Assembly (NCBI GenBank): GCA_903859415.1 | Contig: CAIOMN010000136.1 | Location: 1 to 37,122, forward strand | Direction of reading: 5' to 3' | Source: an uncultured Methylococcaceae bacterium | Lineage (GTDB): Bacteria > Pseudomonadota > Gammaproteobacteria > Methylococcales > Methylomonadaceae | Length of the DNA: 37,122 nt | Shown here: positions 24,142 to 31,701 of the stretch, piece after piece | How the letters are laid out: each line of letters opens with the position of its first letter | How positions within the stretch are numbered: position 1 is the first letter of the stretch | Notes under the pieces: generated by a model | Told to the model about the DNA's origin: nothing | Databases searched by the model: none | Seen by the model: only the letters and a program-made list of their open reading frames with translations | Made by a program: the position numbers and the translations under genes

Positions 24142-24708
24142 ATGTATGTGTTATCTGCAATAGTATGTTTAACCTTATTAGGCTTAGTTCTAGGCCTATT
24201 GTTGGGTATTGCTGGCAAATATTTAAAAGTTGAAAGTAGTCCTATCATTGATGAATTGGAATCCTTGTTGCCTGGGTCTCAATGTGGTCAATGTGGCTTT
24301 CCAGGTTGCCGACCTGCTGCTGAGGCCTTGGTTGACGGTAAGGCTCCTGCCACGATATGCCCACCGGGTGGTAGCGCATTAGCCGAACAAATTGCGGCCT
24401 TGTTAGGTTTGGATTTGGATTTAAGTGCGGTAAAAGAACCCGAGTTATTGGTTGCACGTGTGAGTGAGGCCACTTGTACGGGCTGTACACGCTGCTTTAA
24501 AGTGTGTCCAACGGATGCGATTGTTGGAGCTCCAAAACAAATACATGCGGTTGTTGCTGACGCTTGTATAGCCTGCAAAAAGTGTGTTGAGGTGTGTCCA
24601 ACAGAGTGTTTACAAATGCATCCAGTTGAAGTCACCTTACGTAACTGGCGCTGGACCAAGCCCATTCCAGTATTTGACGAAAGCGAAACAGGGAGTGCGC
24701 TATGTTAA
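24142..24708 (+). CDS. rnfB: Rnf electron transport complex subunit RnfB
   Basis: Peripheral iron-sulfur subunit thought to exchange electrons with soluble ferredoxin. The 188 residues begin with one transmembrane helix (about 3-24). A [4Fe-4S] domain follows with CGQCGFPGC and a later ATIC (about 48-74), then two ferredoxin motifs, CTGCTRCFKVCP and CIACKKCVEVCP. The reading frame is open upstream across the end of rnfA, but MYVLSAIVCLTLLG at 24142 is the family start and has an AGGAAA box. It overlaps rnfC by 7 nt. Confidence 0.95.
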   Translation: MYVLSAIVCLTLLGLVLGLLLGIAGKYLKVESSPIIDELESLLPGSQCGQCGFPGCRPAAEALVDGKAPATICPPGGSALAEQIAALLGLDLDLSAVKEPELLVARVSEATCTGCTRCFKVCPTDAIVGAPKQIHAVVADACIACKKCVEVCPTECLQMHPVEVTLRNWRWTKPIPVFDESETGSALC

Positions 24709-26222
24709 GTTTTTTTACAAAATCACGCATACGTGGCGGTGTACATGCTGAAGGGTACAAAGAGCTTACTTCTGCGGATAAAATTGTTTCTGGCTTTCCA
24801 TTACCTAAAACGTTGTACATTCCATTGCAACAGCATGTCGGTAAACCTGCTGAACCGCTGATCAGAGTCGGCGATAAAGTACTTAAAGGGCAATTACTAG
24901 CCTATAGTCAAGGTCTCATTTCTTCTCCAGTGCATGCACCTAGTTCGGGCATTATTCTTGATGTTAATGAATATCCTGCGCCACATCCTTCGGCGTTACC
25001 TATACGAATGATCGTGTTAGAAACAGACGGTAAGGATGAATGGGTTAAAAGTAAAATTGTCGTTGATCCCTTTCAACTGACACCTGAAGATATAAGCTTA
25101 CGTGTTGGGGCTGCTGGCATTGTGGGGTTAGGTGGCGCTACCTTTCCTACCGCAGTTAAACTGAATATGGGCCGTGAAAATAGTATTGATACCTTGATCA
25201 TCAATGGCGCTGAATGTGAGCCTTATTTAAGCTGTGATGATCGCTTAATGCAAGAGCGTGCAGATCAGATAATTGACGGTGTGCGTTTGATGTTACATGG
25301 TATGGAATCCGATCATGCTGTAGTAGCGATTGAAGACAATAAACCGCAAGCTTTTTATGCTATGCAAACCGCTGCAAGACCTTATCCCTTAATTAAGGTG
25401 ATACAAATTCCAACCCGCTATCCAATGGGCTGGGATAGGCAATTGATTCGTTATGTTACTGGCAAAGAAGTCCCCGTTGGTTGTAGGTCCTCAGAAATTG
25501 GCGTCACAATACATAACATAAGCACGGCGCATGCCGTTCATAACGCGATTCGAAAAGGTCACCCCTTAGTGAGTCGGGTTGTGACTGTGTCGGGTGGAGC
25601 CGTTGGACGCCCCATGAATGTCGAAATTCCTTTAGGCACGCTTATATCAGAAGTATTTAAGTTTTGTGAAGTTGATCCATCGCTGACTGCCCGGATTATT
25701 ATGGGGGGGCCGATGATGGGGGATGCGTTACCTCATACGGGTTTACCCACCGTTAAGGCGACAAGTGGTGTGTTAGCATTAACTGAAAGTGAACTCAAGA
25801 GTACTGATGTGCAGCCTTGTATCCGCTGTGCAAGTTGTGTGACCGTGTGTCCTGCCGGATTAAGACCCTTGGATATGGCGAATAACATCCGTATGAATCA
25901 GTTGGATGCTGCCGTTGATTTAGGTTTGAAGGATTGCATCAGTTGCGGCTGCTGCTCATATATCTGTCCTTCAAATATTCCTTTAGTCCAATATTTCAAA
26001 TATGCCTCGGGTGAAGTGGTGGCAAGACAACAAGCTCAACATAAGTCTGAACAGACTAAACGTTTGATGGATGATCGTAATGCCCGTATGGAACGTATCG
26101 CCAGACAACAAGAGGAAGAAGAAAGAATTCGCTTAGCTGCAAAAGCCGAACGAGAACGCATAAAAGCAGAGCAGGCGATTGCGGCAGCTGCCGCTGAAGC
26201 GGCACAGGAGACTTTAGTATGA
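24702..26222 (+). CDS. rnfC: Rnf electron transport complex subunit RnfC
   Basis: NADH-side subunit with FMN and NADH sites. The 506 residues show an N-terminal barrel-sandwich RnfC domain (IRGGVHAEGYKELT), the flavin/nucleotide fold GIVGLGGATFPTAVKLN (about 140-156), an SLBB-like middle, and two [4Fe-4S] motifs, CIRCASCVTVCP (about 368-379) and CISCGCCSYICP (about 407-418). The last 65 residues form a charged Arg/Glu/Ala coiled coil, as in many gammaproteobacterial RnfC proteins but shorter than in E. coli RsxC. It overlaps rnfD by 4 nt (ATGA). Confidence 0.95.
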   Translation: MLSFFTKSRIRGGVHAEGYKELTSADKIVSGFPLPKTLYIPLQQHVGKPAEPLIRVGDKVLKGQLLAYSQGLISSPVHAPSSGIILDVNEYPAPHPSALPIRMIVLETDGKDEWVKSKIVVDPFQLTPEDISLRVGAAGIVGLGGATFPTAVKLNMGRENSIDTLIINGAECEPYLSCDDRLMQERADQIIDGVRLMLHGMESDHAVVAIEDNKPQAFYAMQTAARPYPLIKVIQIPTRYPMGWDRQLIRYVTGKEVPVGCRSSEIGVTIHNISTAHAVHNAIRKGHPLVSRVVTVSGGAVGRPMNVEIPLGTLISEVFKFCEVDPSLTARIIMGGPMMGDALPHTGLPTVKATSGVLALTESELKSTDVQPCIRCASCVTVCPAGLRPLDMANNIRMNQLDAAVDLGLKDCISCGCCSYICPSNIPLVQYFKYASGEVVARQQAQHKSEQTKRLMDDRNARMERIARQQEEEERIRLAAKAERERIKAEQAIAAAAAEAAQETLV

Positions 26223-27292
26223 TGGCCAATATCAAGCCTAAAAGTGGTGCCCATATTGGTGCAAAAGCCAGTGTAAGTCACATTATGTGGCAGGTTATAC
26301 TGGCTTTAATGCCTGCAACGATCTTTGGATTGTGGCTTTTTGGTTGGCCGGCGATCAATTTGTTTATTATTACCTTGTTATCCGCAATTTTTTTTGAGGC
26401 AGTCTGCATTTGGCTTCAGGGTAGGGCGGTTAAACCGGTTATTATGGATGGTTCTGCGATCTTAACTGCCTGGTTATTAGCGATGACGCTTCCACCTTGG
26501 GCACCTTGGTGGGTGGGTGTTGTCGGTTCTGCTTTAGCTATAATTTTGGGTAAACAGGTTTATGGCGGTTTAGGTCAAAACCTGTTTAACCCTGCAATGT
26601 TAGCCCGGGTAGCGTTGTTAATATCATTTCCGATTGAACTGACAACGTGGGCTAATGTATCACCCTTGTTTTTTTCAAACTCTCCGGGACTTATTGAAAG
26701 TTGGCATATTACATTTTCTGGTATAGATAATTTAGATGCGATGACTGGTGCCACGACATTAGGTTATATAAAAACAGAATTCTCTCAAAATCATTTGTTA
26801 TCAGAAAGTCTAAAAGATTATTCGGGGTTACTAAACTTCATTGGTTGGGCACGAGGAAGTTTATGTGAAACATCTGTTATCTTACTGGCTGCTGGTGGGG
26901 TATGGTTAGTGCGTCAAGGTGTTATTCAATGGCATATTCCTGCTTCGTTATTACTGACAGTCGCTATTTTCGCGAGTATTTTTCATCTCATTGATGATCA
27001 ACATTATGTCAGTCCAATGTTGCACTTAAGTTCAGGTGGTTTAATCCTGACCGCCTTTTTTATAGCGACGGATTATGTGACTTCACCGAACACAGCCACG
27101 GGACAAATTGTTTTCGGGGCGGGTTGTGGTTTTTTGATCTTTGTCATTCGTACCTGGGGGGCTTACCCGGAAGGCGCTGCATTTGCTGTTCTATTAATGA
27201 ACTCTGCAACACCACTGATTGATTATTACATTCGACCCCGTATTTATGGGCGGGATCGTCAGGGTAAGCCGCTTGAAATTACCAAATCATAA
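26219..27292 (+). CDS. rnfD: Rnf electron transport complex subunit RnfD
   Basis: Membrane subunit carrying covalent FMN. The 357 residues have about nine to ten helices. AMTGATTLG (about 178-186) is the [S/T]GAT flavinylation motif, and its last Thr is the expected FMN attachment site. YGGLGQNLFNPAMLARV (about 115-131) and FVIRTWGAYPEGAAFAVLLMN (about 305-325) are family signatures. Start ATGATG: either of the first two codons could be used. It follows rnfC with a 4-nt overlap. Confidence 0.95.
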   Translation: MMANIKPKSGAHIGAKASVSHIMWQVILALMPATIFGLWLFGWPAINLFIITLLSAIFFEAVCIWLQGRAVKPVIMDGSAILTAWLLAMTLPPWAPWWVGVVGSALAIILGKQVYGGLGQNLFNPAMLARVALLISFPIELTTWANVSPLFFSNSPGLIESWHITFSGIDNLDAMTGATTLGYIKTEFSQNHLLSESLKDYSGLLNFIGWARGSLCETSVILLAAGGVWLVRQGVIQWHIPASLLLTVAIFASIFHLIDDQHYVSPMLHLSSGGLILTAFFIATDYVTSPNTATGQIVFGAGCGFLIFVIRTWGAYPEGAAFAVLLMNSATPLIDYYIRPRIYGRDRQGKPLEITKS

Positions 27293-27340
27293 GCACTTTA
27301 ACAATGCTAATCATCGCTTAATTAAGTCAGAGTGTAAATC

Positions 27341-28051
27341 ATGAAACTTGATCCAGAGACTATTGAATACTGGCAAAAAAAGATTCTTTCCTATCAGGCT
27401 TTTTTAAAGAGCTGGTTAGAGCCTACACATCTGGCTGGTTTAAGACCCAAGTTAGAGTTTCAAACGGGGGTCTTAGCGGGTTTCTCATTGCTTGCCAGTG
27501 TGTTGTTGGGGGTTACTAATTGCAGTACGCAAGGCACTATTCAACAACGTCTGGATGAAGACTTAAAAAAGTCTCTGGAAGAAGTTGTGCCTGCTTCCTA
27601 TTATGATAATGACATTTTGCAAGATACTTTAACGATTCCCTCGGCAGACTACAATATTGGTGCTAAAGAAACGACGGTTTATTTAGCTAAAAAAGCCGGG
27701 AAAGTGAGTGCTGTCTGTTTTAAGTTTATCGCACCGGATGGTTATTCAGGGGCAATTAATCTGATTATGGGCATTGACCGAGAGGGTGCACTCTTAGGCG
27801 TACGGGCGCTTAATCATAAGGAAACACCAGGCTTGGGTGATAAGATTGAAGTGGCTAAGTCTGACTGGATATTAAATTTTGTCGGACGATCATTAGAAAA
27901 CCTAACCCCTACCCAATGGGCGGTTAAAAAAGACGGCGGGGTTTTTGATCAATTCGCCGGAGCCACCATAACACCTCGCAAGACGGTGCAAGCGACCTAT
28001 CGGGGTTTACAGCTTTTTAAAGCTTATCAAGAACAACTCATTAACCCATAA
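27341..28051 (+). CDS. rnfG: Rnf electron transport complex subunit RnfG, N-terminally extended
   Basis: Single-span subunit with an FMN-binding domain outside the cytoplasmic membrane. The 236 residues include a transmembrane helix at about 43-60 (TGVLAGFSLLASVLLG) and the flavinylation motif AGATIT (about 209-214), where the last Thr should carry FMN; the usual serine before GAT is alanine. HKETPGLGDKI (about 163-173) is conserved. The 40 residues before the helix (MKLDPETIEYWQKKILSYQ and on) are longer than in typical RnfG and contain no other Met, so the extension is probably real. The gap to rnfD is 48 bp and the ribosome-binding site is weak. Confidence 0.9.
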   Translation: MKLDPETIEYWQKKILSYQAFLKSWLEPTHLAGLRPKLEFQTGVLAGFSLLASVLLGVTNCSTQGTIQQRLDEDLKKSLEEVVPASYYDNDILQDTLTIPSADYNIGAKETTVYLAKKAGKVSAVCFKFIAPDGYSGAINLIMGIDREGALLGVRALNHKETPGLGDKIEVAKSDWILNFVGRSLENLTPTQWAVKKDGGVFDQFAGATITPRKTVQATYRGLQLFKAYQEQLINP

Positions 28052-28060
28052 GGTATTATT

Positions 28061-28753
28061 ATGTTTATTTCAGAATCTTTTCGAAGAATCGCTGCAGATG
28101 GTATTTGGAATAATAATATAGTCTTTGGACAGAATTTAGCCTTATGCCCTTTGTTAGCGGTAACGGGTACAGCCACCAATGGCTTAGGTATGGGCTTGGC
28201 TACTTTAGTGGTTATCATTGCCTCCAATGGGCTTATTTCAGTTGCTAGACATTTAATACCCGGAGAAATTCGTATCCCTATCTTTGTGTTGCTCATTGCT
28301 GCATTAGTCACCTTGGTCGATATTTTAATGAATGCATGGGCACATGAATTATATAAGGTCTTGGGTTTATTTATTGCGCTGATTGTGACTAATTGTGCCT
28401 TATTAGGGCGGGCTGAGGCTTTTGCTTCAAAACAGCCCGTTAAAGAAGCTTTGTGGGATGGCTTAATGATGGGGTTGGGCTTTGCATTAGTTTTGGTTGC
28501 GTTGGGGGCTGCGAGAGAAATTAGTTCAGCAGGGACTTTATTTGCCAATGCGTCTTTGCTACTGGGGGAATCGTTTAAATTTTTGGAAGTTACTGTGATA
28601 CCCCATTACAAGGGCTTTTTGTTAATGGCCTTACCTCCGGGCGGATTTATCATGTTAGCTTTTTTGATTGTTGGAAAGCGGTTGATAGATCAAAAGTTGG
28701 CATCGATAAAAAAAGCGCCGATTGTTGTGTTAGATGAAGTGATAGCTGATTAA
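28061..28753 (+). CDS. rnfE: Rnf electron transport complex subunit RnfE
   Basis: Integral membrane subunit paired with RnfA in a pseudo-symmetric core. The 230 residues give about six helices, with WNNNIVFGQNLALCPLLAVTGTATNGLGMG (about 16-45) and LFIALIVTNCALLGRAEAFA (about 103-122). The two cysteine motifs mirror those in RnfA and are thought to bind the shared membrane FeS cluster. Start ATG at 28061, nine bases after the rnfG stop. Confidence 0.95.
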   Translation: MFISESFRRIAADGIWNNNIVFGQNLALCPLLAVTGTATNGLGMGLATLVVIIASNGLISVARHLIPGEIRIPIFVLLIAALVTLVDILMNAWAHELYKVLGLFIALIVTNCALLGRAEAFASKQPVKEALWDGLMMGLGFALVLVALGAAREISSAGTLFANASLLLGESFKFLEVTVIPHYKGFLLMALPPGGFIMLAFLIVGKRLIDQKLASIKKAPIVVLDEVIAD

Positions 28754-28776
28754 AAATTGATCAAGGAGAACTTACT

Positions 28777-29037
28777 ATGAATGTGGGTGTTTGTTACGCA
28801 GAAGCGGATAGACAATTATGGATGCGCCTGGAAGTTCCAGACGAGAGTACCGTAGAAGAAGCGATCAAGTTGTCGGGGGTTCTAAAGCTCTATCCGGACA
28901 TTAATTTGGGCACTCAAAAAGTAGGTATCTTTGGAAAGATAGCAACTTTAGAGACGGCTGTGAAAGAAGGTGATCGAGTCGAGATTTATCGGCAGATAAC
29001 GGTCGATCCACAAACCGTTCAGCGTCGTCGTCGTTAA
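28777..29037 (+). CDS. rnfH: RnfH family protein
   Basis: Small ubiquitin-fold (beta-grasp) protein found at the end of nif-linked rnf operons; its biochemical role is not established. The 86 residues match the family: VCYAEADRQLWMRLEVPDESTVEEAI (5-30), VGIFGKIATLETAVKEGDRVEIYR (about 49-72) and a basic tail QRRRR. An AGGAG box lies nine bases before the ATG. RnfH-type proteins also occur beside ratA outside rnf loci, but position here makes the nif/rnf form clear. Confidence 0.9.
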   Translation: MNVGVCYAEADRQLWMRLEVPDESTVEEAIKLSGVLKLYPDINLGTQKVGIFGKIATLETAVKEGDRVEIYRQITVDPQTVQRRRR

Positions 29038-29043
29038 GATTGT

Positions 29044-29499
29044 ATGGTTATGATCAGGCTAGCAAAGATGGCTGATATTCCGCAATTGGTTACTTTGTTA
29101 GAAGAGTTGTTCATACTAGAAGCTGATTTTCAGGTTGATCAAGAAAAGCAGGTAACAGGTTTAGCTTTGTTGATAGCGAGTCAAAAAGACGCTGTGTTTG
29201 TAGCAGAGGTTAACAACGCAGTTATCGGCATGTGTAGTGTACAAACTTTAATCTCAACCGCTGAAGGGGGAACTGTAGGCATAGTTGAAGATTTAATTGT
29301 CAGTTGCACTTACCGCAAGCAAGGTGTAGCGTCATCCCTTTTGGCTGAAGTGTTTAACTGGTCGGAAAGTCAAGGTCTTAAGCGCCTGCAATTGTTAGCT
29401 GATCAAAATAACAGCTTCGCTTTAGACTTTTATAAAAAACAAGGCTGGCGATATACCCAGTTAATTTGTTTAAGAGCTGCCGAATATAATTCTCTATAA
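29044..29499 (+). CDS. GNAT-family N-acetyltransferase
   Basis: A 151-residue acetyl-CoA-dependent acyltransferase. The GNAT core is visible: IRLAKMADIPQLVTLLEELF (motif C region), VEDLIVSCTYRKQGVASSLLAEV (motif A, with the R/Q-x-x-G-V/A pyrophosphate loop at RKQGVASSL) and FALDFYKKQGW (motif B). It starts six bases after rnfH, so it is probably transcribed with rnf. The substrate is unknown. MVM at the start leaves two possible Met codons. Confidence 0.85.
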   Translation: MVMIRLAKMADIPQLVTLLEELFILEADFQVDQEKQVTGLALLIASQKDAVFVAEVNNAVIGMCSVQTLISTAEGGTVGIVEDLIVSCTYRKQGVASSLLAEVFNWSESQGLKRLQLLADQNNSFALDFYKKQGWRYTQLICLRAAEYNSL

Positions 29500-29523
29500 T
29501 AATTAAATTATGGAGGGAATTAT

Positions 29524-30096
29524 ATGAAGCAAACTAAATGCGCTTGGGCACTGTCGAGTCCATTAGAAGAGCAATATCATGATCAGGAATGGGGTGTGCC
29601 TATCCATGATGATCGATTGTTATTTGAGTTTTTAACCCTTGAAGGGGCGCAAGCAGGATTGAGTTGGTCAACCATCCTAAAAAGACGTGATGCTTATCGA
29701 ATAGCCTTTGATAATTTTGATCCGACCCTAATAGCTCGATATGATGATAACAAAGTAAGCGCTTTATTAGAAAATACAGGGATTATAAGGAACCGCTTAA
29801 AGATACACTCTGTTATTACAAATGCACAGGCATTCTTGGCTATTCAAGTTGAATATGGCAGTTTTAATAACTACATCTGGAGCTTTGTAAAGGGTCAAAC
29901 AGTACACAACGCCTGGCGTCATGCATCTGAAGTTCCTGCCTCTAGTAATGTGTCGTTACAAATAAGTAATGCCTTAAAAAAACGCGGCTTTAAATTTGTC
30001 GGCAGTGTTATTTGCTATGCTTATATGCAAGCGATTGGAATGATCAATGATCATACGGTAGATTGCTTTAGATATGCCAAGATCAATACTCTTTAA
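29524..30096 (+). CDS. tag: DNA-3-methyladenine glycosylase I
   Basis: Base-excision enzyme that removes 3-methyladenine from alkylated DNA. The 190-residue protein has the Tag zinc-snap ligands Cys6, His19, His177 and Cys181 (KCAWAL, YHDQEWG, DHTVDCF), which line up with E. coli Cys4, His17, His175 and Cys179. It also has the substrate-binding FEFLTLEGAQAGLSW helix (about 36-50). A strong GGAGGGAA box precedes the ATG. Its 24-bp distance from the GNAT gene could mean co-transcription, but the function is unrelated to nif. Confidence 0.95.
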   Translation: MKQTKCAWALSSPLEEQYHDQEWGVPIHDDRLLFEFLTLEGAQAGLSWSTILKRRDAYRIAFDNFDPTLIARYDDNKVSALLENTGIIRNRLKIHSVITNAQAFLAIQVEYGSFNNYIWSFVKGQTVHNAWRHASEVPASSNVSLQISNALKKRGFKFVGSVICYAYMQAIGMINDHTVDCFRYAKINTL

Positions 30097-30160
30097 GCTT
30101 ATCCACGTTAGACGGTACAGTTTAAGGTTAAGCTATTTATGGAGAGGTAGGGGTAGGATT

Positions 30161-30406
30161 TCAAAGGAATTGCTTCGAGAAATTAGCTATGGCAAGAGCA
30201 ATAAGAGCCCCCATCATCCATTTTAACAAATTAAGATCAGCCTTTATCGGGGCAAGTTCAATCTGTAAATCCTTCTTGGTGACCAGTTCTGATTCTTCAA
30301 TTGCTGCTCGCATTGCTTCAGTCAAGCCCTCTGCTTGTTTTTGATTAAAGCCGGCCTCTTCTAATTTGCGAACAAACTTATGTGTATGAAATGTAATTGT
30401 TGCCAT
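30161..30406 (-). CDS. Small coiled-coil protein with C-terminal TM, DUF1640-like
   Basis: An 81-residue protein: THKFVRKLEEAGFNQKQAEGLTEAMRAA (about 6-33), an amphipathic helix LVTKKDLQIELAPIKADLNLL, and one C-terminal membrane helix (about 61-77, MGALIALAIAN). This matches the short bacterial DUF1640/CCDC90-type architecture, whose function in bacteria is unknown. The start MATITFHTH is chosen; the frame opens four codons earlier (MVMI). It is divergent from a second coiled-coil/TM gene at 30764. Confidence 0.7.
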   Translation of the reverse strand: MATITFHTHKFVRKLEEAGFNQKQAEGLTEAMRAAIEESELVTKKDLQIELAPIKADLNLLKWMMGALIALAIANFSKQFL

Positions 30407-30763
30407 AATCATTACCAAGAAAATTGTATGCCTGATTCAGTATATCAAATATTCAAATGATTACCGATATAAATGACTCTCCTCTCATCCATTCTAGCAA
30501 GTAGCTTCCAGAGAGTAAAACGTAATCGAGCATTGTAGACTTCGACAGCCTCTGAATTTTAAACTGCTTCATTTATCCAAAGGCATTCCAATCACATGAA
30601 CAACGACTTTACTCAATGGAAGTTGCTCTGGTGGTTCCATTTTGAATCACGAAATTACACCAAGTCAGATGACGGGCGAGACATTGATTGTTACGGTTAA
30701 AAGTAAGAAGTAATTCTGTGATAGAATTTAACGCATTAAGCTAAACGTAATAATGGATTGATA
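30407..30763. other. Non-coding gap between two small coiled-coil genes
   Basis: I see no convincing gene in these 357 bp. The only thing protein-like is a 23-codon minus-strand frame at 30569-30640 (MEPPEQLPLSKVVVHVIGM and on), which has stops on both sides and may be a fragment of a decayed gene. TGTGATAGAATTTA at 30717-30730 contains an extended -10-like TGATAGAAT and recurs upstream of htpX. Confidence 0.4.
30717..30730 (+). promoter_or_regulatory. Possible extended -10 promoter, copy 1
   Basis: TGTGATAGAATTTA includes TG-A-TAGAAT, an extended -10 form, 34 bp before the coiled-coil gene at 30764. The identical 14 bases occur at 31593-31606. No good -35 was found. Confidence 0.3.
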
Positions 30764-31006
30764 ATGTTTGACGATAAGTTTTTTGATAATTGGTTGGATA
30801 GTCAAGCACAAAAGGTGATGGAACAAGTTGCCAATGGTCAAAGCATTTCTCCTGAGCAAATGCAGGTTGAAACAGCTAAACGGTTTGAACAAGTTGACAA
30901 GCGATTTGATCAACTCACTGCACGGATGGATCATTTTATGATTGGGTCATTTGCAACTACTTTGACCGTCGGTGGAATTGTGATTGCAGCGATTAAATTT
31001 TTGTAA
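30764..31006 (+). CDS. Small coiled-coil protein with C-terminal TM
   Basis: An 80-residue protein of unknown function. The middle is a heptad-like segment with repeated KRFEQVDKRFDQLTARMDHF (about 40-59), and a single C-terminal membrane helix follows (about 60-78, IGSFATTLTVGGIVIAAI). The shape resembles the gene at 30161-30406, although sequence similarity is weak. An ATG at 30764 is used rather than the TTG two codons earlier. It is probably membrane-anchored with its coil in the cytoplasm. Confidence 0.65.
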   Translation: MFDDKFFDNWLDSQAQKVMEQVANGQSISPEQMQVETAKRFEQVDKRFDQLTARMDHFMIGSFATTLTVGGIVIAAIKFL

Positions 31007-31047
31007 GTTATTTCTGGTCTAAACATCAGTTGCCAGGGGGGTTGCGC

Positions 31048-31581
31048 ATGGATATTATCAATTTAACAGTCGGTGGACATTTTGACCACGGCATCCCTCC
31101 CGAAGCGATGAGTATCGTGCTGATGAACGGTGTACCGATGATAGCGTTTAATTTCTCTTTAAGTGCTAAAAATATCGAAGACTTCCAGAACGGTGAATGT
31201 TCATTTGGTTTGTTTACAGAAAACAATAGTCTGTTTTTCTTATTTAAGATAGAGAACTTTCTTGATTGGTCTGATCTGGCTTTTACTATCCATTTGGCTC
31301 AGGATGAAAAAATAGATGATAACGAGGGTTACTTGCCTTTTGCACTGGTGCTGATTGATTCAAAGACCAGTATTATAAAAGGCTTACGCATGGTGACGGT
31401 CTCGCCTACCTTCCGTTCAGTACTTGCCGGTATTCTTCAGCGACAAGCCCAAGAGCGCTTTGATACCATCGCTTATTACAAGACGATTGGCGTACTTTAT
31501 GACAAGTTTCCTTCTGCTACAGACATGCTCAATAAAGCTGTTATTGTTGAAAGGGGCGGGATAAATTTACCGTCATCCTGA
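31048..31581 (+). CDS. Uncharacterised 177-residue protein
   Basis: I do not recognise this family. The protein has no signal peptide or membrane helix. The first 90 residues look beta-rich (INLTVGGHFDHGIPPEAMSIVL, CSFGLFTENNSLFFLFKIENFLDWSDLAFTIHLA), and the second half has helices (SPTFRSVLAGILQRQAQERFDTIAYYKTIGVLYDKFPSATDMLNKA). There are no obvious catalytic motifs. The frame opens six codons earlier at a TTG; the ATG at 31048 follows a purine-rich CAGGGGGG. Internal coherence and length support real coding. Confidence 0.65.
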   Translation: MDIINLTVGGHFDHGIPPEAMSIVLMNGVPMIAFNFSLSAKNIEDFQNGECSFGLFTENNSLFFLFKIENFLDWSDLAFTIHLAQDEKIDDNEGYLPFALVLIDSKTSIIKGLRMVTVSPTFRSVLAGILQRQAQERFDTIAYYKTIGVLYDKFPSATDMLNKAVIVERGGINLPSS

Positions 31582-31592
31582 ATATATAATAT

Positions 31593-31606
31593 TGTGATAG
31601 AATTTA
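31593..31606 (+). promoter_or_regulatory. Possible extended -10 promoter of htpX, copy 2
   Basis: The same TGTGATAGAATTTA as at 30717, here about 95 bp before the htpX ATG. A CTTGAAA follows at 31611-31617, which resembles a heat-shock sigma-32 -35 box, but no matching CCCCAT-type -10 is present. Confidence 0.3.
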
Positions 31607-31701
31607 GTGACTTGAAAGAATTTAATCTGCTAGGGCTTGGAATGTGCATTTCAGTCACCATATGTCTGGAATGTTAATTTTATTTGATTGGGGTTAGTAC
31701 C

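Noticed and set aside
30569-30640. Minus-strand 23-codon frame as a gene
   Set aside because: Too short, no ribosome-binding site, stops on both sides; noted only as a possible gene remnant.
31611-31640. CTTGAAA upstream of htpX as a sigma-32 heat-shock promoter
   Set aside because: The -35 box is good but nothing like CCCCAT follows at 13-15 bp spacing.
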